NCBI GenBank assembly: GCA_937952305.1
Contig: CALFZO010000096.1
Location: 39,657-103,656 of the forward strand
Origin: an uncultured Anaerolineales bacterium
Lineage (GTDB): Bacteria > Chloroflexota > Anaerolineae > Anaerolineales > UBA6663
Length of the DNA: 64,000 nucleotides
Direction: 5' to 3'
Shown: piece by piece, positions 33,492-42,431 of the stretch
How positions within the stretch are numbered: the first letter of the stretch is position 1
Layout: every line of letters begins with the position of its first letter
Translations under genes and position numbers: made by a program
Notes under the pieces: model-generated
What the model saw: only the letters and a program-made list of their open reading frames with translations
Databases searched by the model: none
What the model was told of the DNA's origin: nothing

Positions 33492-34805
33492 ATGTTCATC
33501 GCCCTGATCGTCTTCACGGTCGCTTACGTCGCCATTGCCAGCGAGCGCTTTCCGCGCCATTGGGTGGCCCTGGCGGGCGGGGCGGTGCTGGTGATCGCCG
33601 GGGTGCTCAGCCCCCTGGAGGCGCTGGCCTACATCAGCTGGGAGACGCTCGGCCTGCTGGCCGGCATGTTCGCGCTGGTGGCTGTTTTGAATGAGGCCGG
33701 CTTCTTCCGCTGGCTGGCGATGACGGCCGTGCGGCGCGTCAACTACCACCCGACGGCGCTGTTTGTGGCCCTGTTGGTGCTGGCCGCCGTCCTGGCCATG
33801 TTCATGGACAGCATCACGGTCATGCTGTTCCTGTCGGTGCTCACCCTGCAGCTCTGTCGGCTGCTCAAGCTCGACCCGGTCACGTTGATCATCGCCGAAG
33901 TCTGCGCCGCCAACACCGGCGGCTCGGCCACGCTGGTCGGCGACCCGCCGAACGTGATCCTGGGCACCACGCTCGGTTTCAGCTTCGCTGACTTCGCCGC
34001 CAATACCGGGCCGGTCTCGGCCCTGGCCGCCCTGGTGCTGCTGGGGGTCTTCTACTGGCGCAACCGCCAGGCGCTGCGCGACGCGCACGCCGCCCTCACC
34101 GACGAGACGGTGGCCGAGATCGAAAGCCTGCATCATGACCCGCTGCACGAGCAGCTGACGCGCCTGGGCCTGCTGGGGTTTGGCGCGGCCGTCCTGCTGC
34201 TGGTGACGCATCACTGGCTGAGCGAAGTCACGCACCTGCCGATCACGGCGGCGGTCTCGGCCCTGGTGCCGGCGGTGCTGGTCATGCTGGCCCTGCCGCG
34301 CCAGGACCAGGGCCGCATCGCGCGCAAACTGCTGCGCGAGGACAGCGAGAGCCTGCTCTTCTTCGCCGGGTTGTTTGTGTTGATCGGCGGTCTGGAGAAG
34401 GTGCGCGTTTTCGAGGCGCTGGCCCAGACGCTGGCCGTCGTCAGCAGCGACAACCACTCCGGCCTGGTGCTGGCCCTGCACTGGGGACCGGGCATCTTGA
34501 GCGGCATCCTGGATAACGTGCCCTTGGCGTTGGCGATGAGTTACGTGCTCAAGGATCTGGCCGCGCACCCGGAGATGCCGGCCCTGGCGCTGATGGTCTG
34601 GTCGCTGGCGTTGGGCGTGAACCTGGGCGGCAACCTCACGCCGATCGGCGCTTCGGCCAATGTCGTCGCGTACACCTATCTGGAGCGCCATCACGGCCCC
34701 ATCGGCTGGAAGCGCTGGCTGTGGGTGGCGGTGCCGCCGACTCTCCTGACGATGGTGCTGGCCTCGGCGCTGGTCGCCGTCAAGGGTCAGTTCGGCTGGT
34801 ACTGA
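33492..34805 (+). CDS. ArsB/NhaD (ion transporter superfamily) permease
   Basis: The 437-residue membrane protein has 11-12 predicted helices. The two inverted halves each end in a re-entrant motif of the IT superfamily (AANTGGSATLVGDPPNVI and NLGGNLTPIGASANV), plus MFMDSITVMLFL and ILDNVPLALAM. This pattern fits ArsB, NhaD and the P-protein group, which exchange arsenite, Na+/H+ or anions. The sequence alone does not separate them. ATG 33492 has GGAAAG upstream. The leader and promoter resemble those of amt, so both genes probably answer the same cue. Confidence 0.9.
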   Translation: MFIALIVFTVAYVAIASERFPRHWVALAGGAVLVIAGVLSPLEALAYISWETLGLLAGMFALVAVLNEAGFFRWLAMTAVRRVNYHPTALFVALLVLAAVLAMFMDSITVMLFLSVLTLQLCRLLKLDPVTLIIAEVCAANTGGSATLVGDPPNVILGTTLGFSFADFAANTGPVSALAALVLLGVFYWRNRQALRDAHAALTDETVAEIESLHHDPLHEQLTRLGLLGFGAAVLLLVTHHWLSEVTHLPITAAVSALVPAVLVMLALPRQDQGRIARKLLREDSESLLFFAGLFVLIGGLEKVRVFEALAQTLAVVSSDNHSGLVLALHWGPGILSGILDNVPLALAMSYVLKDLAAHPEMPALALMVWSLALGVNLGGNLTPIGASANVVAYTYLERHHGPIGWKRWLWVAVPPTLLTMVLASALVAVKGQFGWY

Positions 34806-34826
34806 GCGCTCTGGCAGGCCTGACCC

Positions 34827-34900
34827 AAAAGTGGCCCGGGCCTGCTTCCGCTAAGATGGCCAGATCAGGTATTGTTGGCGGCCAGCCGGGCTGATATTCT
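34827..34900 (+). promoter_or_regulatory. upstream element and promoter of amt
   Basis: AAAAGTGGCCC (34827-34837), AAGATGGCC (34853-34861), TTGTTG (34872-34877), 17-bp spacer, TATTCT (34895-34900). It parallels the element at 33282. Confidence 0.6.
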
Positions 34901-34929
34901 ATCGTCAGCCCTTTGGGATGGGGCAATCA

Positions 34930-35000
34930 GATAGTGCCTCCCGAAGTGGGATGTGGGCCGAGACGCCCTGCGCTGTGTGCGAACATGGTGCAGGGCGTCT
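34930..35000 (+). promoter_or_regulatory. structured leader of amt
   Basis: GATAGTGC, CTCCC-GAAGT-GGGA hairpin, TGTGGGCCG, then AGACGCCCTGC / GCAGGGCGTCT arms (34961-34971 and 34990-35000). This is the same order as in the permease leader. The stem is not followed by a T-run; the ribosome site AAGGAG lies about 28 bp after it. Confidence 0.65.
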
Positions 35001-35040
35001 CCACATTTAATGCGCAGTCGATTATTCAAGGAGTTGTGAG

Positions 35041-36630
35041 ATGTTGAAAGCCCTTCTAAAACGCCTGGGGCCGGTGCTCGTCCTGGCGGGGATGGCCCTG
35101 GCCGTCGCGCGCCCGGCCTTCGCCCAGGAGCCTGATCCGGTGGCGGAGGTGACCACGGCCGTCAATATCCTGTGGATGCTGTTGGCCGGCTTTCTGGTGT
35201 TCTTCATGCAGGCCGGTTTTGCGCTGGTGGAGACCGGCTTTACGCGCAACAAAAACGTCGCCCACACCATGATGATGAACATGATGGTGTTCTGTATCGG
35301 CGCCGTGGGTTACTTCATCTGCGGCTTCGCCTTCCAGTTCGGCGGCGTCAACTTCGCCTGGCCGGAAGTGACGACGGCCGGCGCTGTGGCCGGCGCCTGG
35401 GCGCACTCGCCGGTCACCCTGGGTGATTGGACGGGCCTGCTGGCGACGCCGCTCATCAAGATCGGCGAGCAGATCAGCCTGCTGGGCGGCAGCGGGTTCT
35501 TCCTGATCGGGGTGGGTGGCAGCACCGGTGTGCTGGCCTTCTTCCTGTTCCAAATGGTCTTCATGGACACGGCCGCCACGATCCCCACCGGCTCGATGGC
35601 CGAGCGCCTGAAGTTCTCGGGTTTCGTGCTGATGGGTCTGTGGGTGAGCATGATCATCTATCCGCTGGTGGGCGGCTGGGTGTGGGGCGGCGGCTGGCTG
35701 CAGAACCTGGGCCGGATCGCGGGGTTGGGCAACGGCGCCGTAGATTTCGCCGGCTCCGGCGTGGTGCACATGATCGGCGGCGCCCTGGCTCTGGCCGGCG
35801 CCATCGTCATCGGCCCGCGCATCGGCCGGTTCAACAAGGACGGCTCGGCCAACGCCATCCCCGGCCACAACCTGCCGATGGGCATCCTGGGCACGATCAT
35901 CCTGTTCTTCGGCTGGTTCGGCTTCAACCCCGGGTCGTCGCTCGGCTTCGTGGGCGGCTTCGGCGCACTGGCCGCCAACGCCGCCGTCAACACGCTCCTG
36001 GCCGGCGCCTTCGGCGGCTGCGCGGCGATGCTGTATATGTGGTTCATCAGCCCGGTCAAGAAGCCGGACCCGGCCATGTCCGTCAACGGCATCCTGGCCG
36101 GCCTGGTGGCCATCACCGCGCCGTGCGCGTTCGTCGACCCGATCGGCGCGAGCATTATCGGCGTCGTCGCCGGCGTCCTGGTCTGCCTGGCCACAGTTTG
36201 GCTGGAGAAGGCCCGGATCGACGACCCGGTTGGCGCCGTGCCCGTGCACTTCGTCAACGGCATCTGGGGCGTGCTGGCCGTCGGCATCTTCGCCAACGGC
36301 AACCCGAACTCGGCCGGCTGGAACGGCATGAGCTCGCCGGTCACCGGCCTGATCGCCGGCGGCACGACCCAGATCCTGGCGCAGGCCGCCGAAGCGGCCG
36401 CCATCGGCGTCACCGTCTTGGGCCTGTCCTACTTGTTCTTCCGGGTCCTGGCCGCTGTCGGCCTGCTGCGGGTCTCGGCCGAGGTTGAGCTCAAGGGCCT
36501 GGACCTGTCCGAGATGGGCGCCGAGGGCTATCCCAAGGATTGGGAGCCCACGCCCGAAGTGGCCGAAGACGCCCGGCGCGGCCGCCAGGCCGGGTTGCCC
36601 GCGCGGCTGCCGGCCGGCGCCACCGACTAG
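35041..36630 (+). CDS. amt: ammonium transporter (Amt family)
   Basis: The 529-residue protein has an N-terminal signal-like segment ending ARPAFAQ, followed by about 11 helices with Amt signatures. These are FALVETGFTRNKNV, the first pore His in GSGVVHMIGG, GWFGFNPGSSL, and the second pore His in VPVHFVNGIWGV. A 50-residue cytoplasmic tail ends the protein. It imports ammonium. No glnK/PII gene follows it here, unlike in many genomes. ATG 35041 has AAGGAG upstream. Confidence 0.97.
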   Translation: MLKALLKRLGPVLVLAGMALAVARPAFAQEPDPVAEVTTAVNILWMLLAGFLVFFMQAGFALVETGFTRNKNVAHTMMMNMMVFCIGAVGYFICGFAFQFGGVNFAWPEVTTAGAVAGAWAHSPVTLGDWTGLLATPLIKIGEQISLLGGSGFFLIGVGGSTGVLAFFLFQMVFMDTAATIPTGSMAERLKFSGFVLMGLWVSMIIYPLVGGWVWGGGWLQNLGRIAGLGNGAVDFAGSGVVHMIGGALALAGAIVIGPRIGRFNKDGSANAIPGHNLPMGILGTIILFFGWFGFNPGSSLGFVGGFGALAANAAVNTLLAGAFGGCAAMLYMWFISPVKKPDPAMSVNGILAGLVAITAPCAFVDPIGASIIGVVAGVLVCLATVWLEKARIDDPVGAVPVHFVNGIWGVLAVGIFANGNPNSAGWNGMSSPVTGLIAGGTTQILAQAAEAAAIGVTVLGLSYLFFRVLAAVGLLRVSAEVELKGLDLSEMGAEGYPKDWEPTPEVAEDARRGRQAGLPARLPAGATD

Positions 36631-36659
36631 AGCGCCCACTGAACGACAACATCAAACAG

Positions 36660-36687
36660 ACCGGGCGGCCACGCTGGGCCGCCCGGT
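36660..36687 (+). terminator. terminator after amt
   Basis: Perfect 11-bp arms ACCGGGCGGCC / GGCCGCCCGGT around ACGCTG, followed by TTCGTTT. The rest of the gap to 36899 contains a CCCCGTCCGGGG hairpin and a possible -10 (TAGACT, 36821-36826) for GOGAT. Confidence 0.9.
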
Positions 36688-36899
36688 TTCGTTTGTCGCG
36701 CCGCCGCTTTTCTGATTTCCCCCAAAAATACCTTCCCCAAGTTGGGCACTCTCGACTACCCGGACGGGTACCCGGCGCAAAATGGCCCCGTCCGGGGACG
36801 ACAGCGCGCGTAACCTTCACTAGACTGTTCCGCAAGCCGTGCACGGCCTCTGAACTGTTCTTTGGCAGCCAAATCACGCCCCGCCCGGGAGGTCCCACG

Positions 36900-39800
36900 A
36901 TGGACAACGCGCCGCCCCTTCACCGCTTTGATCCGCTGCGCGTGGACCGTGGCAATTGCGGCATCGGTTTTGTGGCCGACCAGTTCGGCCGCGCCAGCCA
37001 CACCATCCTGCGCCAGGCGCTGGAGGCCCTGATCCGCCTGGAGCATCGCGGGGCCATCGCCGACGACGCCACTACCGGCGACGGGGCCGGCCTGCTGACG
37101 CCGCTGCCGCGCACGCTCTTCGCGCGCGAGGCCGAACACCTGACCGGGCAGAGCGTGGACGCCGAACAACTGGGCGTGGGCGTCTTCTTCTTCCAGCCCG
37201 GCACTGAGGCGCAGTGTCAGAGCCTCCTGGAGGCGGCCTGTCAGGCCCAGGCTCTGCGCGTACTATGTTGGCGCGCGGTCCCGGTGCGGCCCACCGTCAT
37301 CGGCGCCCGCGCCCGCGCCACCCAGCCCAGCCTCTTCCATGCCCTGATCGTCCCCGGCACACCGCGCTCCCGGCTTCAATTCGAACACGACCTGTACCTG
37401 GCCCGCAAGCGCTTTGAGCGCCTGGCCCGCCTCCCGCACGGCGCCTACGTGCCGTCTATGTCGGCGCGCACGATCGTCTACAAAGGCCTGTTCAACGCGC
37501 CCCAACTAGCCGGCTTCTACGCCGACCTGCGCGACCCGGATTACACCGTCGCCCTGGCCGTCTTCCACCAGCGCTACAGCACCAACACCTTGCCCACCTG
37601 GCAGCGCGCCCAGCCGTTCCGGGTGCTCTGCCACAACGGCGAGATCAACACCCTCCAGGGCAACGTCAACTGGATGCAGGCGCGCGAGCCGCTTTTGGCC
37701 GCCGACTTTGCGCCGGCCGATGCCTTCCGGCCGGTGATCGACCTGGACGGCAGCGACTCGGCCATGCTCGACAATGTGGCCGAACTGCTCACCCTGGGCG
37801 GCCGCGACCTGCACCACGCCGTGACGATGCTGGTGCCGCCGGCCTGGGAACGCCTGCCAGACCTGCCCGAAGCGGTGCGCGATTTCTACGAGTACCACAC
37901 CTGCCTGACTGAACCCTGGGACGGGCCAGCCGCCCTGGTCTTCACCGACGGCACGCTGGCCGGCGCCGCCCTGGATCGCAACGGCCTGCGGCCAAGCCGC
38001 TACATCATCACCGAGGACGGCCTGGTGGTGGCCGGCTCCGAGGCCGGCATTGTGTCCATCGACGAGGCGCGCGTCCAGCACAAGGGCAAGCTGGGTCCGG
38101 GCCAGATGCTGGTGGTGGATACGGCCCGCGGCGTGGTAATGCGCGACGGCCAGGTGAAGGGCGAGCTGGCGGTGCGCAGACCCTACGGCGCCTGGGTGCG
38201 GCGCGGCGTGCGGCGTTTGGACGAAGGCCGCCAGACGAGGGGCGACGCTGCCGCCGTTGTCCACCGTCCGTCATCCTTGATCCAACTCCAGGCCGCCTTC
38301 GGCTACACGTCCGAAGAGCTGGTGCTGGTGCTGCGGCCGATGATCGAGCTGCGGGCCGAGGCCATCGGCTCGATGGGCGACGACACGCCCAGCGCCGTGC
38401 TCTCGGACAAGCCGCGCCCGCTGTATGGCTATTTCCGCCAACGCTTCGCCGAGGTCACCAACCCGCCGATCGATCCGCTGCGCGAGCAGCTGGTCATGTC
38501 GCTCAAGGTGCGGCTGGGCGCGCGGCGCAACTTTCTGGCCGAGACGCCCGTGCAGGCTGAGCTGCTCGAGCTGGACACGCCCTTCCTGACGGCGGCCGGT
38601 CTGGCCCAACTGACGGCTGACCCACACCTGCACTCGGCTGTGCTCTCGACCCTGTTCCCGGCCGAAGCCGCCGAAGCCGCCGGGCTGCGCTCGGCGCTGG
38701 AGCGCCTGTGCGCGGAGGCGGAGGCCGCGGTGCGGGGCGGCGCCGAAGTCATCGTCTTGAGCGACCGCGGCGTGAACGCCGAGCACACCTTTGTCCCGGC
38801 GCTCCTGGCGCTGGGCGCCATCCACAACCACCTGCTGCGCCGCGACCTGCGGACGCGCGTGGACTTCGTCGTGGACAGCGGCGAGCCGCGCGACGTCCAC
38901 CACTTCGCGTGCCTGATCGGCTACGGCGCGGCCGCCATCCATCCCTACCTGGCGCTGGCCACGGCCGTCGAGTTGGATCGCGGCGCGAACCCGCCGGAGG
39001 AGGTGGCCTACCGCTACTTCCACGCCGCCGAGCACGGCCTGCTCAAGATCATGTCCAAGATGGGCGTCAGCACCGTGGACGCCTACTGCGGCGCCCAGAT
39101 TTTCGAAGTGGTCGGCCTGCACGCGGATGTGGTGGCCGAGTACTTCGAGGGCACGCCTGGCCACCTGGGCGGCCTCGGCCTGGACGGCCTGGCCGGCATC
39201 GTCCAGCGCTGGCACCAGGCCGCCTTCGCGGCCGAGAAGCCGACCCTGGACAGTCCCGGCTTCTATAAGTTCAAGCGCGCCGGCGAGCGGCATGCCTTCA
39301 GCCCGGCGATCATCCACGCCCTGCATGAGGCGGTCCGGACGCCGGGCGCCCTGAACGGCCATTGGGAGACCGGCTACGCCGCTTACCGGCGCTACAGCCA
39401 GCTGCAGCACGACCGCGCGCCCGTGGACCCGCGCGATCTGCTCGACCTCGTCCCGGCCCAGGCGCGGCCGCTGGCCGAGGTCGAACCGGCCGCGGCCATC
39501 GTCCGGCGTTTTTCGACAGCGGCCATGTCTTTCGGCGCGCTGTCGCGCGAGGCGCACGCCACCATGGCCGTGGCCATGAACCGGCTGGGCGCGCTCAGCA
39601 ATTCCGGCGAGGGCGGCAAGGACCCGGCCCAGTACAACACGGACGCCGACGACCGGATCAAGCAGGTGGCTTCGGCCCGTTTCGGCGTCACCGCCCACTA
39701 CCTGGTGGCCGCCGACGAGCTGCAGATCAAGATGGCCCAGGGCTCCAAGCCGGGCGAGGGCGGCCAGCTGCCCGGCCACAAGGTGACGGCCGAGATCGCG

Positions 39801-41408
39801 GCCGTGCGCCACGCCACGCCCGGCTTCCCGCTCATCTCGCCGCCGCCGCACCACGATATCTACAGCATCGAGGACCTGGCCCAACTCATCTACGACCTGC
39901 GCCAGATCAACCCGCGCGCCAAGATCTCGGTCAAGCTGGTGGCCCAGGCCGGGGTCGGCACCATCGCCGCCGGCGTAGCCAAGGCCGGCGCCGACGTCAT
40001 CCTGATCAGCGGCAACTCCGGCGGCACCGGCGCCTCGCCGCTGTCCAGCATCAAGTACGCGGGCATCCCGTGGGAGTTCGGCCTGGTGGAGGCGCAGCGC
40101 GCGCTCAGCGCCAGCGGCCTGCGCGGGCGCGTGCGCCTGCGCGCCGACGGCGGCCTGCGCACCGGGCGCGACGTCGTCACGGCCCTGTTGCTGGGCGCCG
40201 ACGAGGTCTCGTTTGGGACGGCGGCCGTGGTGGCCGAGGGCTGCCTGATGGCGCGTGCCTGCCACCTGAACACCTGTCCGGTGGGGATCGCCACCCAACG
40301 CCCGGAGCTGCGCGCCAAGTTCGACGCCACGCCGGATCAGCTGGTGGCCTTCTTCCTGTACGTGGCCGAGGAAGTGCGCGAGCTGCTGGCACAGCTGGGC
40401 GCTGCGACTGTCGCCGAGATCGTGGGCCAGGTGGAACGCCTCACCCGGCGGCCTGGCGTCAGCTCGTTCGAGGACCTGGACGTGGGCGCGCTGTTGGCGG
40501 CGCCGCCGGCCGGCCCGCGCGCCTACCAGGGCGAGGCTAACCGCGTCCCCACGGCTTCACCCCTCAACGATCAGCTGGTGCAGGATTATCAGCGCCTGTC
40601 GACCGGCGCCGGCCTGCAGGGCCAGCTCTTCTACGTCGTCGCCAACAGCGACCGCACGTTCGGCGCGCGCCTGGCCGGCGAATTGGTGCGCCAGCCGGGC
40701 CGGGCGCCGGTGGATGTGCGCCTGCGCGGCACGGCCGGCCAGTCGTTCGGCGCCTTCGCCGTCCCGCAGATGCACCTGACGCTGTGCGGTGAGGCCAATG
40801 ACTACGTCGGCAAGGCCCTGAGCGGCGGCCGGCTGGTGATTTACCCGCCGTCGGCGGCCGAACTGCGCCAGCCGCAGATGCCGCCGCCGCCCGTGGACGC
40901 CGCCGCCGGCGACGACCGCGACACCTGGGGCTTCGTGCTGGCCGGCAACACCTGTCTCTACGGCGCCACCAGCGGCGAGGTCTTCATCGCTGGCCGGGCC
41001 GGCGAGCGCTTCGCAGTGCGCAACAGCGGCGCGGAGGCGGTGGTGGAGGGCGTGGGCGACCACGGCTGTGAGTACATGACTGGCGGCACGGTCGTGGTGC
41101 TCGGCGCCATTGGCTACAACTTTGGCGCCGGGATGACCGGCGGCGTAGCCTACGTGCTGGACGATGGCTGGGCGCTCAAGCGCATCAACCGCGAGCTGGT
41201 GGATGTGTTTGAACTGACCGCCGCTGACCTGGCGGACGTGCGCCGGCGTGTGGAGCGCCACGTGGCCCTGACGCGCAGCGCGGTGGGCAAGGCGCTGCTG
41301 GCTCACTGGCCGGCAGGCAGCCGGCATCTGCTCAAGATCGCGCCCAAGGACCGCCCGGCCAGCGTGCCCGTGCCCGCCCAGGCCGAAAGCGTGCCGGCCG
41401 CCGTGTAG
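36900..41408 (+). CDS. gltB: glutamate synthase large (GltB-type) subunit
   Basis: The 1502-residue protein starts at ATG 36900 (GGGAGG). A 19-residue propeptide precedes the catalytic N-terminal Cys20 of the class II glutaminase (NCGIGFVAD). Central and FMN-binding domains follow (FGALSREAHATMA, GGKDPAQYN, GEGGQLPGHKV, ISGNSGGTGASPLSS). The 3Fe-4S cysteines lie in CHLNTCPVG, and the GXGXG C-terminal beta-helix is present. With GlnA it completes the GS-GOGAT route. The Ala/Arg-rich segment near residues 425-455 (RGDAAAVVHRPSS) looks like an insertion. No gltD lies nearby, so it may use ferredoxin or a distant small subunit. Confidence 0.96.
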   Translation: MDNAPPLHRFDPLRVDRGNCGIGFVADQFGRASHTILRQALEALIRLEHRGAIADDATTGDGAGLLTPLPRTLFAREAEHLTGQSVDAEQLGVGVFFFQPGTEAQCQSLLEAACQAQALRVLCWRAVPVRPTVIGARARATQPSLFHALIVPGTPRSRLQFEHDLYLARKRFERLARLPHGAYVPSMSARTIVYKGLFNAPQLAGFYADLRDPDYTVALAVFHQRYSTNTLPTWQRAQPFRVLCHNGEINTLQGNVNWMQAREPLLAADFAPADAFRPVIDLDGSDSAMLDNVAELLTLGGRDLHHAVTMLVPPAWERLPDLPEAVRDFYEYHTCLTEPWDGPAALVFTDGTLAGAALDRNGLRPSRYIITEDGLVVAGSEAGIVSIDEARVQHKGKLGPGQMLVVDTARGVVMRDGQVKGELAVRRPYGAWVRRGVRRLDEGRQTRGDAAAVVHRPSSLIQLQAAFGYTSEELVLVLRPMIELRAEAIGSMGDDTPSAVLSDKPRPLYGYFRQRFAEVTNPPIDPLREQLVMSLKVRLGARRNFLAETPVQAELLELDTPFLTAAGLAQLTADPHLHSAVLSTLFPAEAAEAAGLRSALERLCAEAEAAVRGGAEVIVLSDRGVNAEHTFVPALLALGAIHNHLLRRDLRTRVDFVVDSGEPRDVHHFACLIGYGAAAIHPYLALATAVELDRGANPPEEVAYRYFHAAEHGLLKIMSKMGVSTVDAYCGAQIFEVVGLHADVVAEYFEGTPGHLGGLGLDGLAGIVQRWHQAAFAAEKPTLDSPGFYKFKRAGERHAFSPAIIHALHEAVRTPGALNGHWETGYAAYRRYSQLQHDRAPVDPRDLLDLVPAQARPLAEVEPAAAIVRRFSTAAMSFGALSREAHATMAVAMNRLGALSNSGEGGKDPAQYNTDADDRIKQVASARFGVTAHYLVAADELQIKMAQGSKPGEGGQLPGHKVTAEIAAVRHATPGFPLISPPPHHDIYSIEDLAQLIYDLRQINPRAKISVKLVAQAGVGTIAAGVAKAGADVILISGNSGGTGASPLSSIKYAGIPWEFGLVEAQRALSASGLRGRVRLRADGGLRTGRDVVTALLLGADEVSFGTAAVVAEGCLMARACHLNTCPVGIATQRPELRAKFDATPDQLVAFFLYVAEEVRELLAQLGAATVAEIVGQVERLTRRPGVSSFEDLDVGALLAAPPAGPRAYQGEANRVPTASPLNDQLVQDYQRLSTGAGLQGQLFYVVANSDRTFGARLAGELVRQPGRAPVDVRLRGTAGQSFGAFAVPQMHLTLCGEANDYVGKALSGGRLVIYPPSAAELRQPQMPPPPVDAAAGDDRDTWGFVLAGNTCLYGATSGEVFIAGRAGERFAVRNSGAEAVVEGVGDHGCEYMTGGTVVVLGAIGYNFGAGMTGGVAYVLDDGWALKRINRELVDVFELTAADLADVRRRVERHVALTRSAVGKALLAHWPAGSRHLLKIAPKDRPASVPVPAQAESVPAAV

Positions 41409-41435
41409 GTCGCGGTTGATCTACGCTTGACTCGC

Positions 41436-41467
41436 AACGACAGCCAGGGCGCGCCCTGGCTGTCGTT
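41436..41467. terminator. palindrome after the GOGAT gene
   Basis: AACGACAGCCAGGGC / GCCCTGGCTGTCGTT, a perfect 32-bp palindrome with a two-base centre, 28 bp after the stop. It is followed by CATTGG, not a T-run, so it could be a processing or terminator hairpin. Confidence 0.55.
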
Positions 41468-41486
41468 CATTGGCGTGCATTTGGGT

Positions 41487-41673
41487 TCTGGCCGGCGCCG
41501 GAATGATGTCAACCGGAAAGCCGCCAGAGCCTCCCCCAGGCAACATCGTGCCGGCCCCGGCCGTCGCCGGGGTGAACTCCGGTCGGCCTCCAGCAGCGAA
41601 ACCAGCCGGCCTCTCGCAGCAGAAACGAGCGGATCGGCGGCAACTTCTGGGCCCCGGCCTTCGCCGGGGCGAG
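41487..41673. repeat. cluster of three REP-like GC palindromes
   Basis: Three related elements: TTCTGGCCGGCGCCGGAATGA (first 20 bases from about 41487), GGCCCCGGCCGTCGCCGGGG (about 41553) and GGCCCCGGCCTTCGCCGGGG (about 41650). In translation they give the RRRPGP signature usual for REP elements. The 465-bp gap 41409-41873 holds no gene. Confidence 0.6.
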
Positions 41674-41794
41674 GTGGACGTGGGTGGCCCAGACGTGCCG
41701 GCATCCCGCCCCAACACTGTTGGGGCTGCCCTGATTAGGAAGCGGGGTGCCGGAATCTAGCACCCAGGCCAATGCGCCCTCCAGCGCGGGCCGA

Positions 41795-41822
41795 TTGACT
41801 TTCGCCGGCCCCTGACTACACT
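41795..41822 (+). promoter_or_regulatory. promoter of the pentapeptide gene
   Basis: TTGACT (41795-41800), 16-bp spacer, TACACT (41817-41822), about 45 nt of leader. Confidence 0.6.
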
Positions 41823-41873
41823 ATCCCCACCCATGGCCGCTATGCTTGTCGCCGCTTTTGGAGGGGGAGCTGC

Positions 41874-42428
41874 ATGCCGTTGACCTACGCGCAGATCGCC
41901 GAGCTGTTGCGCCAGCCCGCGCCGCTGCAACTGCCCGGGCGCGATTTCTCAGGGACGACGCTGGCCGGCGTGAGCCTGCGCGGCGCTAACCTGCGCGCCG
42001 CCAACTTCAACGACACCAGCCTGCAGCGCGTCGACTTTATCAACGCCGTGTTAGTGGACGCCCAATTCTTCGAGGCCCGCGTCACCGAATGCCTGTTCCT
42101 GGGCGCGGACCTGACCGGCGCTAACCTGTCGCGCTGCGATTTCACCCGCTCGGATTTCCGCCGCGCGCACCTGGCCAACGTCAATTTCTTCGGGACGGAG
42201 CTGTTTGAGGCCAACCTGGCCGAGGCCGACCTGAGCGGCGCCAACCTGCGCAGCGCGGCGCTGGTCTCCACGAACCTGTCCGGGGCCAACCTGACCGGCG
42301 CCAAACTCCACCGGGCGCAGCTGGGTGATGCCGTCCTCACGACGCGCACCATCATGCCGGACGGCCAGCCGTACACGCCCGCGCCGCCTACCGGGGACGA
42401 AGACGACGACGACGACGACGACGTGTGA
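41874..42428 (+). CDS. pentapeptide-repeat protein with polyaspartate tail
   Basis: The 184-residue protein has a short N-terminal helix, about 24 tandem A(D/N)LxX pentapeptides (SLRGANLRAANFNDTSL and on) that should fold as a right-handed quadrilateral beta-helix, and a C-terminal tail with eight or more consecutive acidic residues. GGAGGGGG precedes the start. Family members include DNA-mimic gyrase inhibitors, but most have no known role; the acidic tail adds to DNA-mimic-like charge. No Cys and no membrane segment. Confidence 0.93.
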   Translation: MPLTYAQIAELLRQPAPLQLPGRDFSGTTLAGVSLRGANLRAANFNDTSLQRVDFINAVLVDAQFFEARVTECLFLGADLTGANLSRCDFTRSDFRRAHLANVNFFGTELFEANLAEADLSGANLRSAALVSTNLSGANLTGAKLHRAQLGDAVLTTRTIMPDGQPYTPAPPTGDEDDDDDDDV

Positions 42429-42431
42429 CCG

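Noticed and set aside
36778..36826. Third copy of the permease/amt upstream element before GOGAT
   Set aside because: AAAATGGCCCC resembles the first block, but the AAGATGGCC block and the GATARYGC leader are missing and the distance to the -10 differs.
38271..40298. 675-codon minus-strand frame inside the GOGAT gene
   Set aside because: The plus strand carries all the GOGAT motifs; the antisense frame has none.
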